Made by a program: the position numbers and the translations under genes. This document shows, piece after piece, positions 25,962-34,003 of a DNA stretch of 45,246 nucleotides; within the stretch, counting starts at the first letter, position 1; every line of letters begins with the position of its first letter. The DNA comes from CAZBME01 sp964645835 (GTDB lineage Bacteria; Desulfobacterota; Syntrophia; Syntrophales; UBA8958): assembly GCA_964645835.1 (NCBI GenBank), contig CAZYDG010000074.1:1-45246 (forward strand), written 5' to 3'. The notes beneath the pieces are model-generated. The model was given only the letters and a program-made list of their open reading frames with translations, searched no databases and was not told where the DNA came from.

Positions 25962-27041
25962 TTAAGGGTGTTCGTATATTTTCATTTCTTCTTCCTTTCG
26001 CAGGACCCTGAGGCCGCCTTCGGCAAGCGCTGTCATTTCGTCCTCGCCGGGATAGATGTAGACAGGAGCCAGAAACCGGACCCGCTCTTTGATCCAGTCC
26101 GTAAGCATGAGGGAATGGGTCAGTCCACCGGTCAAGATGATCCCCTCAATCCGCCCTTTCAGGACAACAGCCATGGCGCCGATGTCCTTGGCGATCTGAT
26201 AAGCCATCGCTTCGTAAATAAGCTTTGCATTATCGTCACCTTCCCTGATCATGGCTTCCACTTTCTGGGCGTCCGTCGTGCCTAAATAGGATGCAAGACC
26301 GCCTTGCCCCACCAGCCGCCCTTGGACCTGCTTCTTGTCCAGCGTCCCCGAAAAGGCAAGATCGAGGAGGTCCATTGTGGGAAGCGCACCGGCACGCTCC
26401 GGCGTGAAAGGTCCTTCGGCAAGGCCGTGGGTGCAATCAACGACACGTCCCCGTTTATGGGCGCCAATGGTAACACCGCCGCCCAGATGGGCTACAACAA
26501 CGTTTATTTCCTCATATTTTTTTTCAATTGAGGCAGCATACTTTCTGGCGGCCATTTTCTGATTCAATGCATGGAAACCGCTTTTGCGCTCAATTTCAGA
26601 GATACCGGAAATCCGGGCCAGGGGCTCGAACTCGTCAGTGCTCGGGGGATCGATGATCATGACGGGCATGCCGAATTTTTTTGAAAATTCCAACGCCATG
26701 GCAGGTCCCAACGCCGAAGGGTGTTTCCCGTATTTTCCGGTCAGGAGATCCCGGCACATGCTCTCGTTTATTTGATAGGCCCCGGCAGGCGCCGGTTTGC
26801 CCAAGCCGCCGCGGCTGACCACCATATCCATCCCGTCCAGACTAATCCCATTTTTCTTCAGGAACTTCATCACACCTTCCTTACGCAGGGGCAGCTGCTC
26901 CTCCAAAGAGGGAAAAACAGCCAGCTCTTCGGCGCGGTATTGGATATTTTCAAGGGCAATGACGTCTTTACCGCGGAAACAGGCTACCTTTGTCGAGGTT
27001 GATCCCACATTGATAATGAGCAAGCTGTGTTCTTCATCCAT
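25962..27041 (-). CDS. buk: Butyrate kinase
   Basis: A 359-aa acetokinase-superfamily kinase that makes ATP from acyl phosphate. The N-terminal phosphate-binding segment INVGSTSTKVA, SRGGLGKPAPAGAY, the phosphate-1-like VAHLGGGVTIGAH, and the adenosine loop ILTGGLTHS mark it as butyrate/branched-chain acyl kinase rather than AckA. ATG 27041 is taken as start, with AGGAGAGG upstream; the coding region overlaps the end of the preceding ptb gene by 8 nt. It is the last gene of the ptb-ptb-buk operon. Substrate could be butyrate, branched or aromatic acids. Confidence 0.93.
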   Translation of the reverse strand: MDEEHSLLIINVGSTSTKVACFRGKDVIALENIQYRAEELAVFPSLEEQLPLRKEGVMKFLKKNGISLDGMDMVVSRGGLGKPAPAGAYQINESMCRDLLTGKYGKHPSALGPAMALEFSKKFGMPVMIIDPPSTDEFEPLARISGISEIERKSGFHALNQKMAARKYAASIEKKYEEINVVVAHLGGGVTIGAHKRGRVVDCTHGLAEGPFTPERAGALPTMDLLDLAFSGTLDKKQVQGRLVGQGGLASYLGTTDAQKVEAMIREGDDNAKLIYEAMAYQIAKDIGAMAVVLKGRIEGIILTGGLTHSLMLTDWIKERVRFLAPVYIYPGEDEMTALAEGGLRVLRKEEEMKIYEHP

Positions 27042-27951
27042 TGCATTCTCCTCTCCTGCCAAGCAGGCATGCCAGGGCGATTTCTACCATCCGGTTTTCA
27101 GCGGAAACAAAGGGAAGATTGAAAATCACGGGCTTGGTTGTTCCCATGACCACGCCTGTCGTCTGCATTCTGCCAAAAAATACCAGGGCCTCGGCCAAAA
27201 GATGGCCCGTATCGATTTCAGGAACGAGATAAATATCAACGTTTCCCGTCACGACGCTTTGAAGCCCTTTGCGTTTTGCCGCAACCTGACTCAGGGCGCA
27301 ATCGATATCAAGCGGTCCCTCTACAATAGCCTTGCCGAACTGCCCGCGCTCCGCCATTTTGGAGAGGATCGCGGCATCCAGTGTCGAAGGAATTCCGGGA
27401 TTTACCTGCTCGATAGCGGCCAGGGCCGCTGTCTTCGGTGTCTCCACACCCAAAATACGGGCAAGGTTGAGGGCATTTATAAGGATCTGTTGTTTTTCAA
27501 TGAGACTGGGAAAGTTATTGATAAAGGTATCCGTCACCAGGATCAACTTTTCCCGTTTCAAAAGGGGAAAAACTGAGACGCTGCTGATGATCCCGCCCTT
27601 GGGCAAAAGTCCCAGCTCTTTGTCGCAAACGGCATCTAAAAGTTCCCTCGGAGAGGCGCCACCCTGCATAAGGATGTCGCCAGCGCTGCTGCGAACAGCC
27701 GTCAGCGCTCTTCCCAGGACTTTCTGCGGATCATTTTCTTCGATAAGTTCGAATTTTCCCGCTGCCAACGGCGATCCGCCGATCAGCTCTCGCAGTTTTT
27801 TTTCATCTCCGGCAAAACAGGGAAAGATCAGCCCGGCAACAGATGCATCGGTCAAAAGGGAGAGATCCGCAGCGGTGGGATTGGGGACAACAAGCTTTTT
27901 AACCCCGTCCTTTTTTGCCGCTTCCAGAATATCCTTGAATGAATTTATCAT
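27034..27951 (-). CDS. ptb: Phosphate butyryltransferase-like enzyme (second copy)
   Basis: A 305-aa PTA/PTB-family phosphotransacylase, which converts acyl-CoA and phosphate to acyl phosphate. Family segments seen are LMQGGASPRELLDAV, the ILVTDTFINNFPSL stretch, and the C-terminal TGNVDIYLVPEIDTGHLLAEAL followed by MGTTKPVIFNLP. It starts one base after the TGA of the upstream paralogue, with GGAGG 9 nt upstream. It supplies the substrate of the butyrate kinase that overlaps its end. Confidence 0.88.
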   Translation of the reverse strand: MINSFKDILEAAKKDGVKKLVVPNPTAADLSLLTDASVAGLIFPCFAGDEKKLRELIGGSPLAAGKFELIEENDPQKVLGRALTAVRSSAGDILMQGGASPRELLDAVCDKELGLLPKGGIISSVSVFPLLKREKLILVTDTFINNFPSLIEKQQILINALNLARILGVETPKTAALAAIEQVNPGIPSTLDAAILSKMAERGQFGKAIVEGPLDIDCALSQVAAKRKGLQSVVTGNVDIYLVPEIDTGHLLAEALVFFGRMQTTGVVMGTTKPVIFNLPFVSAENRMVEIALACLLGRRGECNG

Positions 27952-27952
27952 T

Positions 27953-28873
27953 TCATGGCACCTCCTTTTCCATACGATCGGCCAGGACGACACTCATGGC
28001 AATCTGTTGCACGATATTGTCGCTGAAGTCGGATCGGGCGGGGATGCAGACCGGTCCCCGGGATGTAGCGACCAGAGAACTCCGGGTCACATCGAGAAAA
28101 AAATCGAGCTTGCAGATGATATTGCCCGTGTCGAGACAGGGAACGAGGAGGATGTGGGGCATTCCTTCACCGCTGATGCGACTGTAATCCACCCGGCGAT
28201 CCCGGCCTCCCAGGAAGATATCGGTAAAGGAAGTCGCCGCCACGATCTCGCAGGACCCGAAATCTCCGGCCGCGGCGGCCGCTTGCAGCGCCTCATAATC
28301 TTCATACGACGTCAGTTTCCCGCCCAATTCCCTTTGGCCCGACAGGACGGCGACCTTCGGCCGGGGATATCCCAGGAGGTGGTAAACAAAGACGGCGTTC
28401 TTGATGATCTCCCTCTTGGCTTTGAGATCGGGTTTAATATTGACCCCCGTATCAGTGAAGGCTACAAGATGATCGATTCCGGGTACCTCCCAGAATGTCA
28501 CCACACTCACCGTCATGCCGGAACCCGTTTTTGCCTCCTGGCGGATTATGGATCGATAGATATAGGAGGTTGGAATCTGGCCCTTGCCGGCGATGGGCGC
28601 TTCCCCGGAAAAGAGCATCCCGATCCCCAGATCGGAAATACCCTGAAGCTCACTGCCGGGAATTTTTTGGAATGGATCGAGATTGAAAGCAACCTTATCC
28701 GCCACTTGGGTGATCTTCTTGTCGTTCCCGATAAGAACGGGTTCGATGTAGCCCAGCTCCCAGCTTTTCTTGACCGCCAGCATGAACTCTTCATCTTCGG
28801 GAGCAAGAACAGCCATTCTTTTTGGCCCTTTCTCCCCTGCCAGTCTTGCAAAATCACTCAATGATCTGATCAT
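27953..28873 (-). CDS. ptb: Phosphate butyryltransferase-like enzyme (first copy)
   Basis: A 306-aa PTA/PTB-family protein, divergent from the gene that follows it. It has MAVLAPEDEEFMLAVKKS, VVTFWEVPGIDHLVAFTDTG, the GYPRPKVAVLSGQRELGGK segment and ILLVPCLDTGNIICK at the C-terminal core. It is the first gene of the operon, transcribed away from the LysR gene. Two adjacent, non-identical phosphotransacylases suggest either a heteromer or two chain-length specificities; neither can be decided from sequence. Confidence 0.85.
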   Translation of the reverse strand: MIRSLSDFARLAGEKGPKRMAVLAPEDEEFMLAVKKSWELGYIEPVLIGNDKKITQVADKVAFNLDPFQKIPGSELQGISDLGIGMLFSGEAPIAGKGQIPTSYIYRSIIRQEAKTGSGMTVSVVTFWEVPGIDHLVAFTDTGVNIKPDLKAKREIIKNAVFVYHLLGYPRPKVAVLSGQRELGGKLTSYEDYEALQAAAAAGDFGSCEIVAATSFTDIFLGGRDRRVDYSRISGEGMPHILLVPCLDTGNIICKLDFFLDVTRSSLVATSRGPVCIPARSDFSDNIVQQIAMSVVLADRMEKEVP

Positions 28874-29000
28874 TACCCGTCCTCCTCCGTAACAGGTGTG
28901 ACAATTCCCCAGTATCAGTGTATGGAAACAATTATATATTGACTCGAAAAAAAGTGTATTATAGTTTTTTTAAAATGAAAAATATATTATTCATCTCAAT

Positions 29001-29021
29001 TTGATATTTTTTAGGTATCAA
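29001..29021 (+). promoter_or_regulatory. LysR-type operator (T-N11-A dyad)
   Basis: TTGATA (29001-29006) and TATCAA (29016-29021) form a perfect 6-bp dyad with a 9-bp spacer. This satisfies the T-N11-A rule for LysR-type regulators. It sits directly against the lysR start codon and within the 148-bp divergent region shared with the ptb-ptb-buk operon. It probably serves autoregulation and divergent control. Confidence 0.6.
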
Positions 29022-29918
29022 ATGGAATTAAGACACCTGACCTATTTTATTGCCGTTGCCGAAGAATTGCATTTCAGCCGGGCTGCGAAAAGACTGAATA
29101 TTTCTCAGCCTCCCCTTAGCCAGCAGATCAGGCAGTTGGAAGAGGAAATTGGCGTCCGATTATTCAATCGAACCAAAAGGCGCGTGGAAATCACTCCGGC
29201 GGGGCTAGTGTTTCTCGCCGAATCCCGCCGGATAATATCCATGTCGGAAGAAGCGGTGCGCAGAACAATCCGTGCCGATAAAGGAGAGATCGGACATCTT
29301 GCCGTGGGCTTTATCGGGTCCGCCAATTACAGTGTGCTGCCTCAGGTCATACGCGAGTTCCGGAGGCGATTTCAGGATGTGGAACTATCACTGACGGAAA
29401 TGAATACCAGCCAGCAGCTTGAGGCCTTCCACGACGGACGGATTCAGGTGGGCTTCCTGCGCCCGCCCCAGGGCATTGAAGATAAGGGGGTATCGGTAGA
29501 GCCGGTCTTTCGTGAACCTCTTGTGGCGGTCATGCCACGGAATCACCCCTTGCAGGGGGAAAACGCCCTGTCGCTGCGCTTGTTGTCGAAAGAATCTTTC
29601 ATAATGATTCCTAGACAGCGGGGTCCCGGTTTCTTCGATTACATCATCGCCCTCTGTCAGCATGAAGGTTTCAGTCCATATATCGTCCTGGAAGCATCGC
29701 AATTCCACACGATAATCGGCCTCGTGGCTGCGGAAATCGGCATTGCGATAATGCCCGCCTCAATGCAGCGCTCAGGCTTTGAGGGAGTAGGTTTCAGAAC
29801 GATTGCGGGAGGAGCGGAAACGGTCCTCAACATGGCCTGGGTTACCAACAATCAATCAAAGGTCCTAAAGAATTTTCTCGACGTGGCGAGAGACGTCGTC
29901 CGCACTCTTATCTCCTGA
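29022..29918 (+). CDS. LysR family transcriptional regulator
   Basis: A 298-aa LTTR. The winged HTH is at residues about 2-60 (LTYFIAVAEELHFSRAAKRL, SQPPLSQQIRQLEEEIG) and the effector-binding domain follows (about 90-290). The CbbR/BenM-like GHLAVGFIGSANYSVLP opening suggests a subgroup that senses aromatic or organic acids. Divergence from ptb-ptb-buk, with a T-N11-A dyad at its start, suggests that it controls that operon. ATG 29022 fits the family N-terminus; the upstream TTG extension lies in the operator. Confidence 0.9.
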   Translation: MELRHLTYFIAVAEELHFSRAAKRLNISQPPLSQQIRQLEEEIGVRLFNRTKRRVEITPAGLVFLAESRRIISMSEEAVRRTIRADKGEIGHLAVGFIGSANYSVLPQVIREFRRRFQDVELSLTEMNTSQQLEAFHDGRIQVGFLRPPQGIEDKGVSVEPVFREPLVAVMPRNHPLQGENALSLRLLSKESFIMIPRQRGPGFFDYIIALCQHEGFSPYIVLEASQFHTIIGLVAAEIGIAIMPASMQRSGFEGVGFRTIAGGAETVLNMAWVTNNQSKVLKNFLDVARDVVRTLIS

Positions 29919-30609
29919 ATGACATGTCTTCTATACTCACTACCCCCTGCCCCCGCCAGCGGGGGACATCCCCTGAACCCTCTTTGAAGCAATATCTTAA
30001 TTCATTTTCCCTGTCATTTCGAGCGCAGGTGAGAAATCTTAGTATCTGGAATTACTGAACGTAAAGGTCCCTCAAATACTTCGGAATGACAATTCGTTAA
30101 TTGGGGCACAGTCTCTTTGGCAAAAGAGTTTCTCATTAAGAGTAGCGGGGCATTGGGCTGAAGGCGAATTGGATTTTTCCCGCTCCCATCAGTCATGTCG
30201 TCTGCACGTACAAGAAGGGAAAAATCCCTGAGACGGAAGGCCGATGTCCCGCTAATTCCCACTTGATTCGGCAAGATGCAGCGGGGCGTTGGGCTGAAGG
30301 CGAATTGGATTTTTCCCGCTCGCATCAGTCATGTCGTCTGCACGTACAAGAAGGGAAAAATCCCCTGAGACGGAAGGCCGATGCCCTGCTAATCGCCACT
30401 CGATTCGGCAAGATGCAGCCGGGCGTTGGGCTGAAGGCGAATTGGATTTTTCCCGCTCGCATCGGTCATGTCATCTGCACGTACAAGAAGGGAAAAATCC
30501 CCTGAGACGGAAGGCCGATGCCCTGCTGGATCTCCATTGGATTCGACTGAAATTTGGTCGTGGCTTTGATCTCGCATCACTTGCCAATATTCTTTCAACA
30601 TGCCCGAAT
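29919..30609. repeat. Repeat-filled spacer: GTCATTTC-type element and ~136-bp triple tandem array
   Basis: No gene is supported. About 30015-30090 is a CTGTCATTTCGAGC ... TTCGGAATGAC palindromic element. From about 30100 to 30540 a unit of 136-137 bp repeats nearly three times; the word GGGCTGAAGGCGAATTGG starts at 30155, 30291 and 30428. Each unit carries GGATTTTTCCC and GGGAAAAATCC as inverted arms around TCATGTC-TCTGCACGTACAAGAA. Short frames through the array encode repeats of each other and are not genes. Confidence 0.8.
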
Positions 30610-31992
30610 CTATACACGGATCGCCGGCAACGACATTTCGATGATCAAGCCCCCATCTTCAGCATTTGCTGCCCTGATAGCCCCTCCGTGCAGCCGGACG
30701 GCAGCCTCCGTAATGGCCAGACCGAGACCAGAACCGCCCGTCTCCCTTTCCCGGCCCTTACCGACACGGTAAAATGGTTTAAACAAATGGGGAAGGAATG
30801 CTACAGGTACGCCCGGCCCATGGTCCCTGATCGTAAGAAGGGCTTGCAAATGATTCTCTTCCTGCACGCAGCGAAGAGATACTTCCACGGCGCTGCCCTC
30901 TCCGGTATAGCGAACGGCGTTTCTTGCTACGTTATCAATCGCCCGTCGCAACAGGTCCTCGTCCCCCGCCACGAGGCATGCCTCCATACAGATGATGTTG
31001 ACTTCCCGATTCATGCTTTTGGCTTCAAAGTCGGCATCGTCAACGATCTCCCGGATCAGTTCCGTCAGATCTATGGTTGTTTTTTCCATGACGGAGATCC
31101 CCGTCTCGATACGGTTTAATGTCAGAAGATGTCCGATCATATCATTGAGCCTCCCGGATTCCATCTCGATTCTGTCAAGAGATTTGACAAGCTCAGGCTT
31201 TGCATCCCGCCGACAAAGTTCGAGCGCCACATTGAGGCGTGCCAGCGGGGAACGAAGCTCGTGAGAAATGTCTCTCAACAGGGTCCGTTGGGAAGTCAAG
31301 AGGGATTCGATCCGCTCTGCCATGATGTCGAAATCCTGCGCCAAGCGGGACATCTCGTCTTTTCTCCTCCCCATTGACGGGCCGACGCGAGTCGACAGTT
31401 CGCCAGCGGCAAGGCGGCGGGCGGCGGCCCCAATATTCAGAATGGGTGCCGTCAAATAAAGAGCCAGGAAATAACAGATAATGCCCGAGACCGCCAGGAC
31501 CACGAGCAGCCTGCCCACCTTCAAAATCCAGGGATCCCGGTCGCCTGGTGGAGGCGGCGGCAACCTGGGAGGGGCTTGTGCGACAATGGCGTAGCGTTTA
31601 CCATCTGCGCCAATGACCCTCCATGCCGCCATCCCCTCACCCCCGTGAGATTCCTGACGGGCGCTGCCGGTTTTCATGGCGAGATCCGCAAGCTGCCTTG
31701 CACCCTGCGTCTCCGGCCCGCCGCTAAACTCATTGCCCTTTTCATCAAAAAAATTGGCTTGGAGACCTGTATCCTGCTGCAGATTAACGGCAAATTTCTT
31801 GAGGGATGAAACGCCCTCATGCTCCAGAATCCACGCGAACGCCTGTCCATGAATGGGATGCCGGGGGGAATGAAAGGGACCTGTCTCGGTAAGCCAATCC
31901 AGTGTCAATACGGCCCCAATCATGAAAAGTGTCGTCAGCCAGAAGGCTAGGCAGATTTTAATAAAAAGACTATTCCTGAATATGCTCTTCAC
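30610..31992 (-). CDS. cpxA: CpxA-like sensor histidine kinase
   Basis: A 460-aa membrane histidine kinase. TM1 follows the start, then a periplasmic domain of about 130 residues, TM2, and a HAMP domain (APILNIGAAARRLAAGELSTRVG). The H-box is SHELRSPLARLNVALE, the N-box DNVARNAVRYTGEG, and the G-boxes DHGPGVP, LFKPFYRV and GGSGLGLAI. The start is GTG at 31992, with GGAGG 4 nt upstream and a 23-nt overlap with the regulator gene. Pairing with a CpxR-like regulator and a CpxR-type site supports a Cpx-like envelope-stress role, by analogy. Confidence 0.88.
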   Translation of the reverse strand: MKSIFRNSLFIKICLAFWLTTLFMIGAVLTLDWLTETGPFHSPRHPIHGQAFAWILEHEGVSSLKKFAVNLQQDTGLQANFFDEKGNEFSGGPETQGARQLADLAMKTGSARQESHGGEGMAAWRVIGADGKRYAIVAQAPPRLPPPPPGDRDPWILKVGRLLVVLAVSGIICYFLALYLTAPILNIGAAARRLAAGELSTRVGPSMGRRKDEMSRLAQDFDIMAERIESLLTSQRTLLRDISHELRSPLARLNVALELCRRDAKPELVKSLDRIEMESGRLNDMIGHLLTLNRIETGISVMEKTTIDLTELIREIVDDADFEAKSMNREVNIICMEACLVAGDEDLLRRAIDNVARNAVRYTGEGSAVEVSLRCVQEENHLQALLTIRDHGPGVPVAFLPHLFKPFYRVGKGRERETGGSGLGLAITEAAVRLHGGAIRAANAEDGGLIIEMSLPAIRV

Positions 31993-32743
31993 TATTCCTC
32001 CGCCGCCACGAATCTTCGGATTTTGAAATGCCCGGCAGGAGATAAATATAGCCGGCGCCGCGGATGGATTTGATCCTCTCACGACCATCGTCTTCCGGTC
32101 CGAGTTTTTTGCGGAGCTTGCTGATGTGTACATCAATACTCCGGTCATAAGGCGTCAAAGGGCGGCCGAGCACTGTTCTTGTCAATTCGTCACGTGTTAC
32201 GATGTTACCCGCTTTGAACAGTAGCGCTTCCAGGAGGGCGAATTCGACAGAAGTCAGATCGACGGATTCACCGGCACACAAAACCATGCGAGTGCCCATA
32301 TCCATTTCCACATTTCCCACGCGATGGTGGATGGATGTCATCCTTGCGGGTGCGTACCCCACATCCCGGTTTGTGCGCCGGAGAATGGCCCGGAGACGGG
32401 CGACAAGTTCTCGCGGGTTAAAAGGCTTGGGAAGGTAATCGTCCGCTCCTAATTCCAGACCGATAATTCGATCGATATCATCGCCTCTCGCAGTGAGCAT
32501 TAGAAACGGGGTGTTTATACGATGCCGCAGCCGTTTGAGTACATCGAAACCGTCACATTCTCCCGGCAGCATCGCATCGAGCACGACAGCACTGTATGAT
32601 CCGTCCAGGGCCATCTCCGTCCCTTTCTCCCCGTCGTGGACGGCGTCTACCGTGAACCCTTCCCGGCTCAGATATTCGTCCAATAGTTCGCACAGAACCC
32701 TGTCGTCATCGACCACCAGGATACGTTCTGCTTTACCTTCCAT
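31970..32743 (-). CDS. cpxR: CpxR-like OmpR-family response regulator
   Basis: A 257-aa regulator. The receiver domain has the acidic pair after VVDDD, phosphoacceptor Asp56 in VVLDAMLP, and Lys in LPKPFNP. The stretch GLELGADDYLPKPFN and RELVARLRAILRR is close to enteric CpxR. The C-terminal winged helix includes VDLTSVEFALLEALL and RSIDVHISKLRKKLG. The gene overlaps the histidine kinase gene. Its upstream region carries GTAAA-N5-GTAAA, the enteric CpxR recognition sequence, so autoregulation is plausible. Confidence 0.9.
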   Translation of the reverse strand: MEGKAERILVVDDDRVLCELLDEYLSREGFTVDAVHDGEKGTEMALDGSYSAVVLDAMLPGECDGFDVLKRLRHRINTPFLMLTARGDDIDRIIGLELGADDYLPKPFNPRELVARLRAILRRTNRDVGYAPARMTSIHHRVGNVEMDMGTRMVLCAGESVDLTSVEFALLEALLFKAGNIVTRDELTRTVLGRPLTPYDRSIDVHISKLRKKLGPEDDGRERIKSIRGAGYIYLLPGISKSEDSWRRRNSEEHIQE

Positions 32744-32953
32744 CTATTTCTCCAAAGGGAATGTTTTGCCGCTTCATCTGCGTCAATCGGAATAATATGC
32801 CATCAATCACACACGCGAACAATCTTCCATACCACAGAACAACTTGGCTCGCTGTTAAGAATTGTAAAGCAGCCGACCAATCGCATTTGCAAAACCATCC
32901 AGGCGGATGTCCTTCCCGCCATCCCTGGAGGGACTCCAGGATCGCTTTGACAG

Positions 32954-32989
32954 GTTTACCGATGTCTCTCATCGGTAAACATTTGTAAA
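32954..32989. promoter_or_regulatory. CpxR box and overlapping 11-bp palindrome
   Basis: GTAAA-CATTT-GTAAA (32975-32989) exactly matches the direct-repeat consensus GTAAA-N5-GTAAA known for enteric CpxR. Overlapping it, GTTTACCGATG (32954-32964) and CATCGGTAAAC (32970-32980) form a perfect 11-bp inverted repeat with a 5-bp loop. A further TTTAC half-site follows at about 32998-33004. The site is in the 357-bp region between the divergent cpxR-like and EF-hand genes, about 110 bp from the latter's start. Confidence 0.65.
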
Positions 32990-33100
32990 GGCAAATGGTT
33001 TTACCTTTTTTACAGCTTCCTGTGGCATACCGCTTGCTCATAGGTTTTATCAGGCACGGCCCATAAAAAACATCCATTAAAACAAAGAAAGGAGATGGCC

Positions 33101-33730
33101 ATGGTAAGTGGAATCAGCAGCAGCTCAAATGTCTCACTCTCGGAGATGAGACAGAAAATGTTCAACCGTATCGATACAAATGGAGACGGGTCCATCGACA
33201 AAACCGAATTGACCACGGCGATGCCGAAGAATGCATCGAGCCTCGTCGATGAAATTTTCAGCAAGGTGGACAGCAATCAGGACAGTATGTTCAGTCAGCT
33301 CGAATCGTCTTCCGCCCTGGCTAAACTAGGACAGGAGATGAAGAGCGGCGGCGCCGGCATGTCGGGTATCCAGGGAGCAAATCTTCCCCCGCCACCGGAA
33401 AAGGTGTTTGACACGGCAGATACCAACAAGGATGGCGAGGTCACCAAAGATGAGCTATCAGCTGTCCTGGGATCTCAAGGCGACGACATTGATAAAATAT
33501 TCAACACCGTCGACAGCGATGGCGACGGCGTCATTTCCCGCGCAGAAGACGAAGCCTTCCGTAAAAAAATGCCGGGACAGATGAATCAGGACGACGCCTC
33601 CGGCGGAAACCTGAATGGTATCAGCAGCACAAGTCAAAACTGGCAATTGGAAATGTTCAGCGCCTTGATGAACAACTTCTCGGCAGGTGTTTCAGCCGCA
33701 TCAACTGCATCGACCTCTGTTTACGCATAA
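33101..33730 (+). CDS. EF-hand calcium-binding protein
   Basis: A 209-aa protein with four EF-hand loops: DTNGDGSIDKTE (25-36), DSNQDSMFSQLE (57-68, degenerate), DTNKDGEVTKDE (107-118) and DSDGDGVISRAE (138-149). The C-terminus is Ser/Ala/Thr-rich, and there is no clear signal peptide. ATG 33101 is chosen because AAGGAG lies 6 nt upstream; the ATG at 33095 abuts that site. It resembles small bacterial EF-hand proteins (EfhP/XopAW type). The divergent CpxRA-like pair and the CpxR box upstream suggest envelope-stress control of a calcium-binding protein. Confidence 0.88.
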   Translation: MVSGISSSSNVSLSEMRQKMFNRIDTNGDGSIDKTELTTAMPKNASSLVDEIFSKVDSNQDSMFSQLESSSALAKLGQEMKSGGAGMSGIQGANLPPPPEKVFDTADTNKDGEVTKDELSAVLGSQGDDIDKIFNTVDSDGDGVISRAEDEAFRKKMPGQMNQDDASGGNLNGISSTSQNWQLEMFSALMNNFSAGVSAASTASTSVYA

Positions 33731-33790
33731 TGACGCGGATAGCCGGCGGGTAGATGCCGCTTATGCCGGATTATCGCACAGGCCATGCCC

Positions 33791-33828
33791 AACGAGGCCG
33801 CTTCGCCAAGAATGGAGGCGGCCTCGTT
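33791..33828 (+). terminator. Terminator-like hairpin after the EF-hand gene
   Basis: AACGAGGCCGC (33791-33801) and GCGGCCTCGTT (33818-33828) form a perfect 11-bp stem with a 16-nt loop. It is followed only by TTATTA-like sequence rather than a strong T run. It probably ends or stabilises the EF-hand transcript. Confidence 0.6.
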
Positions 33829-34003
33829 ATTACGGCCCATGCCCGAAAACAAGCTCAGCAGCCACTATTAAGTTGTACTGGTAATTGAATAATGAGCCCT
33901 CTTGTGCTATTTTTAATGATATAAGAGTGGTAAATGTCCGCTCATAGTACTAGTTATTTGAAGGCGGTTTCGCAGCGTATTCAGGTTAATTGGGGACACA
34001 CAG

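Noticed and set aside
27332..28864. A 510-codon open frame on the plus strand
   Set aside because: It lies wholly antisense to the two ptb genes, whose proteins have clear family motifs. The antisense translation is Ser/Pro/Arg-rich with no recognisable domain, a usual by-product of GC-rich coding sequence.
30100..30545. Possible CRISPR array
   Set aside because: The repeat unit is about 136 bp with no unique spacers between units. No cas genes are present.
30263..31119. Overlapping plus-strand frames of 80 and 262 codons
   Set aside because: Their first parts are translations of the 136-bp tandem repeat (the same peptide repeated), and the rest is antisense to the histidine kinase.
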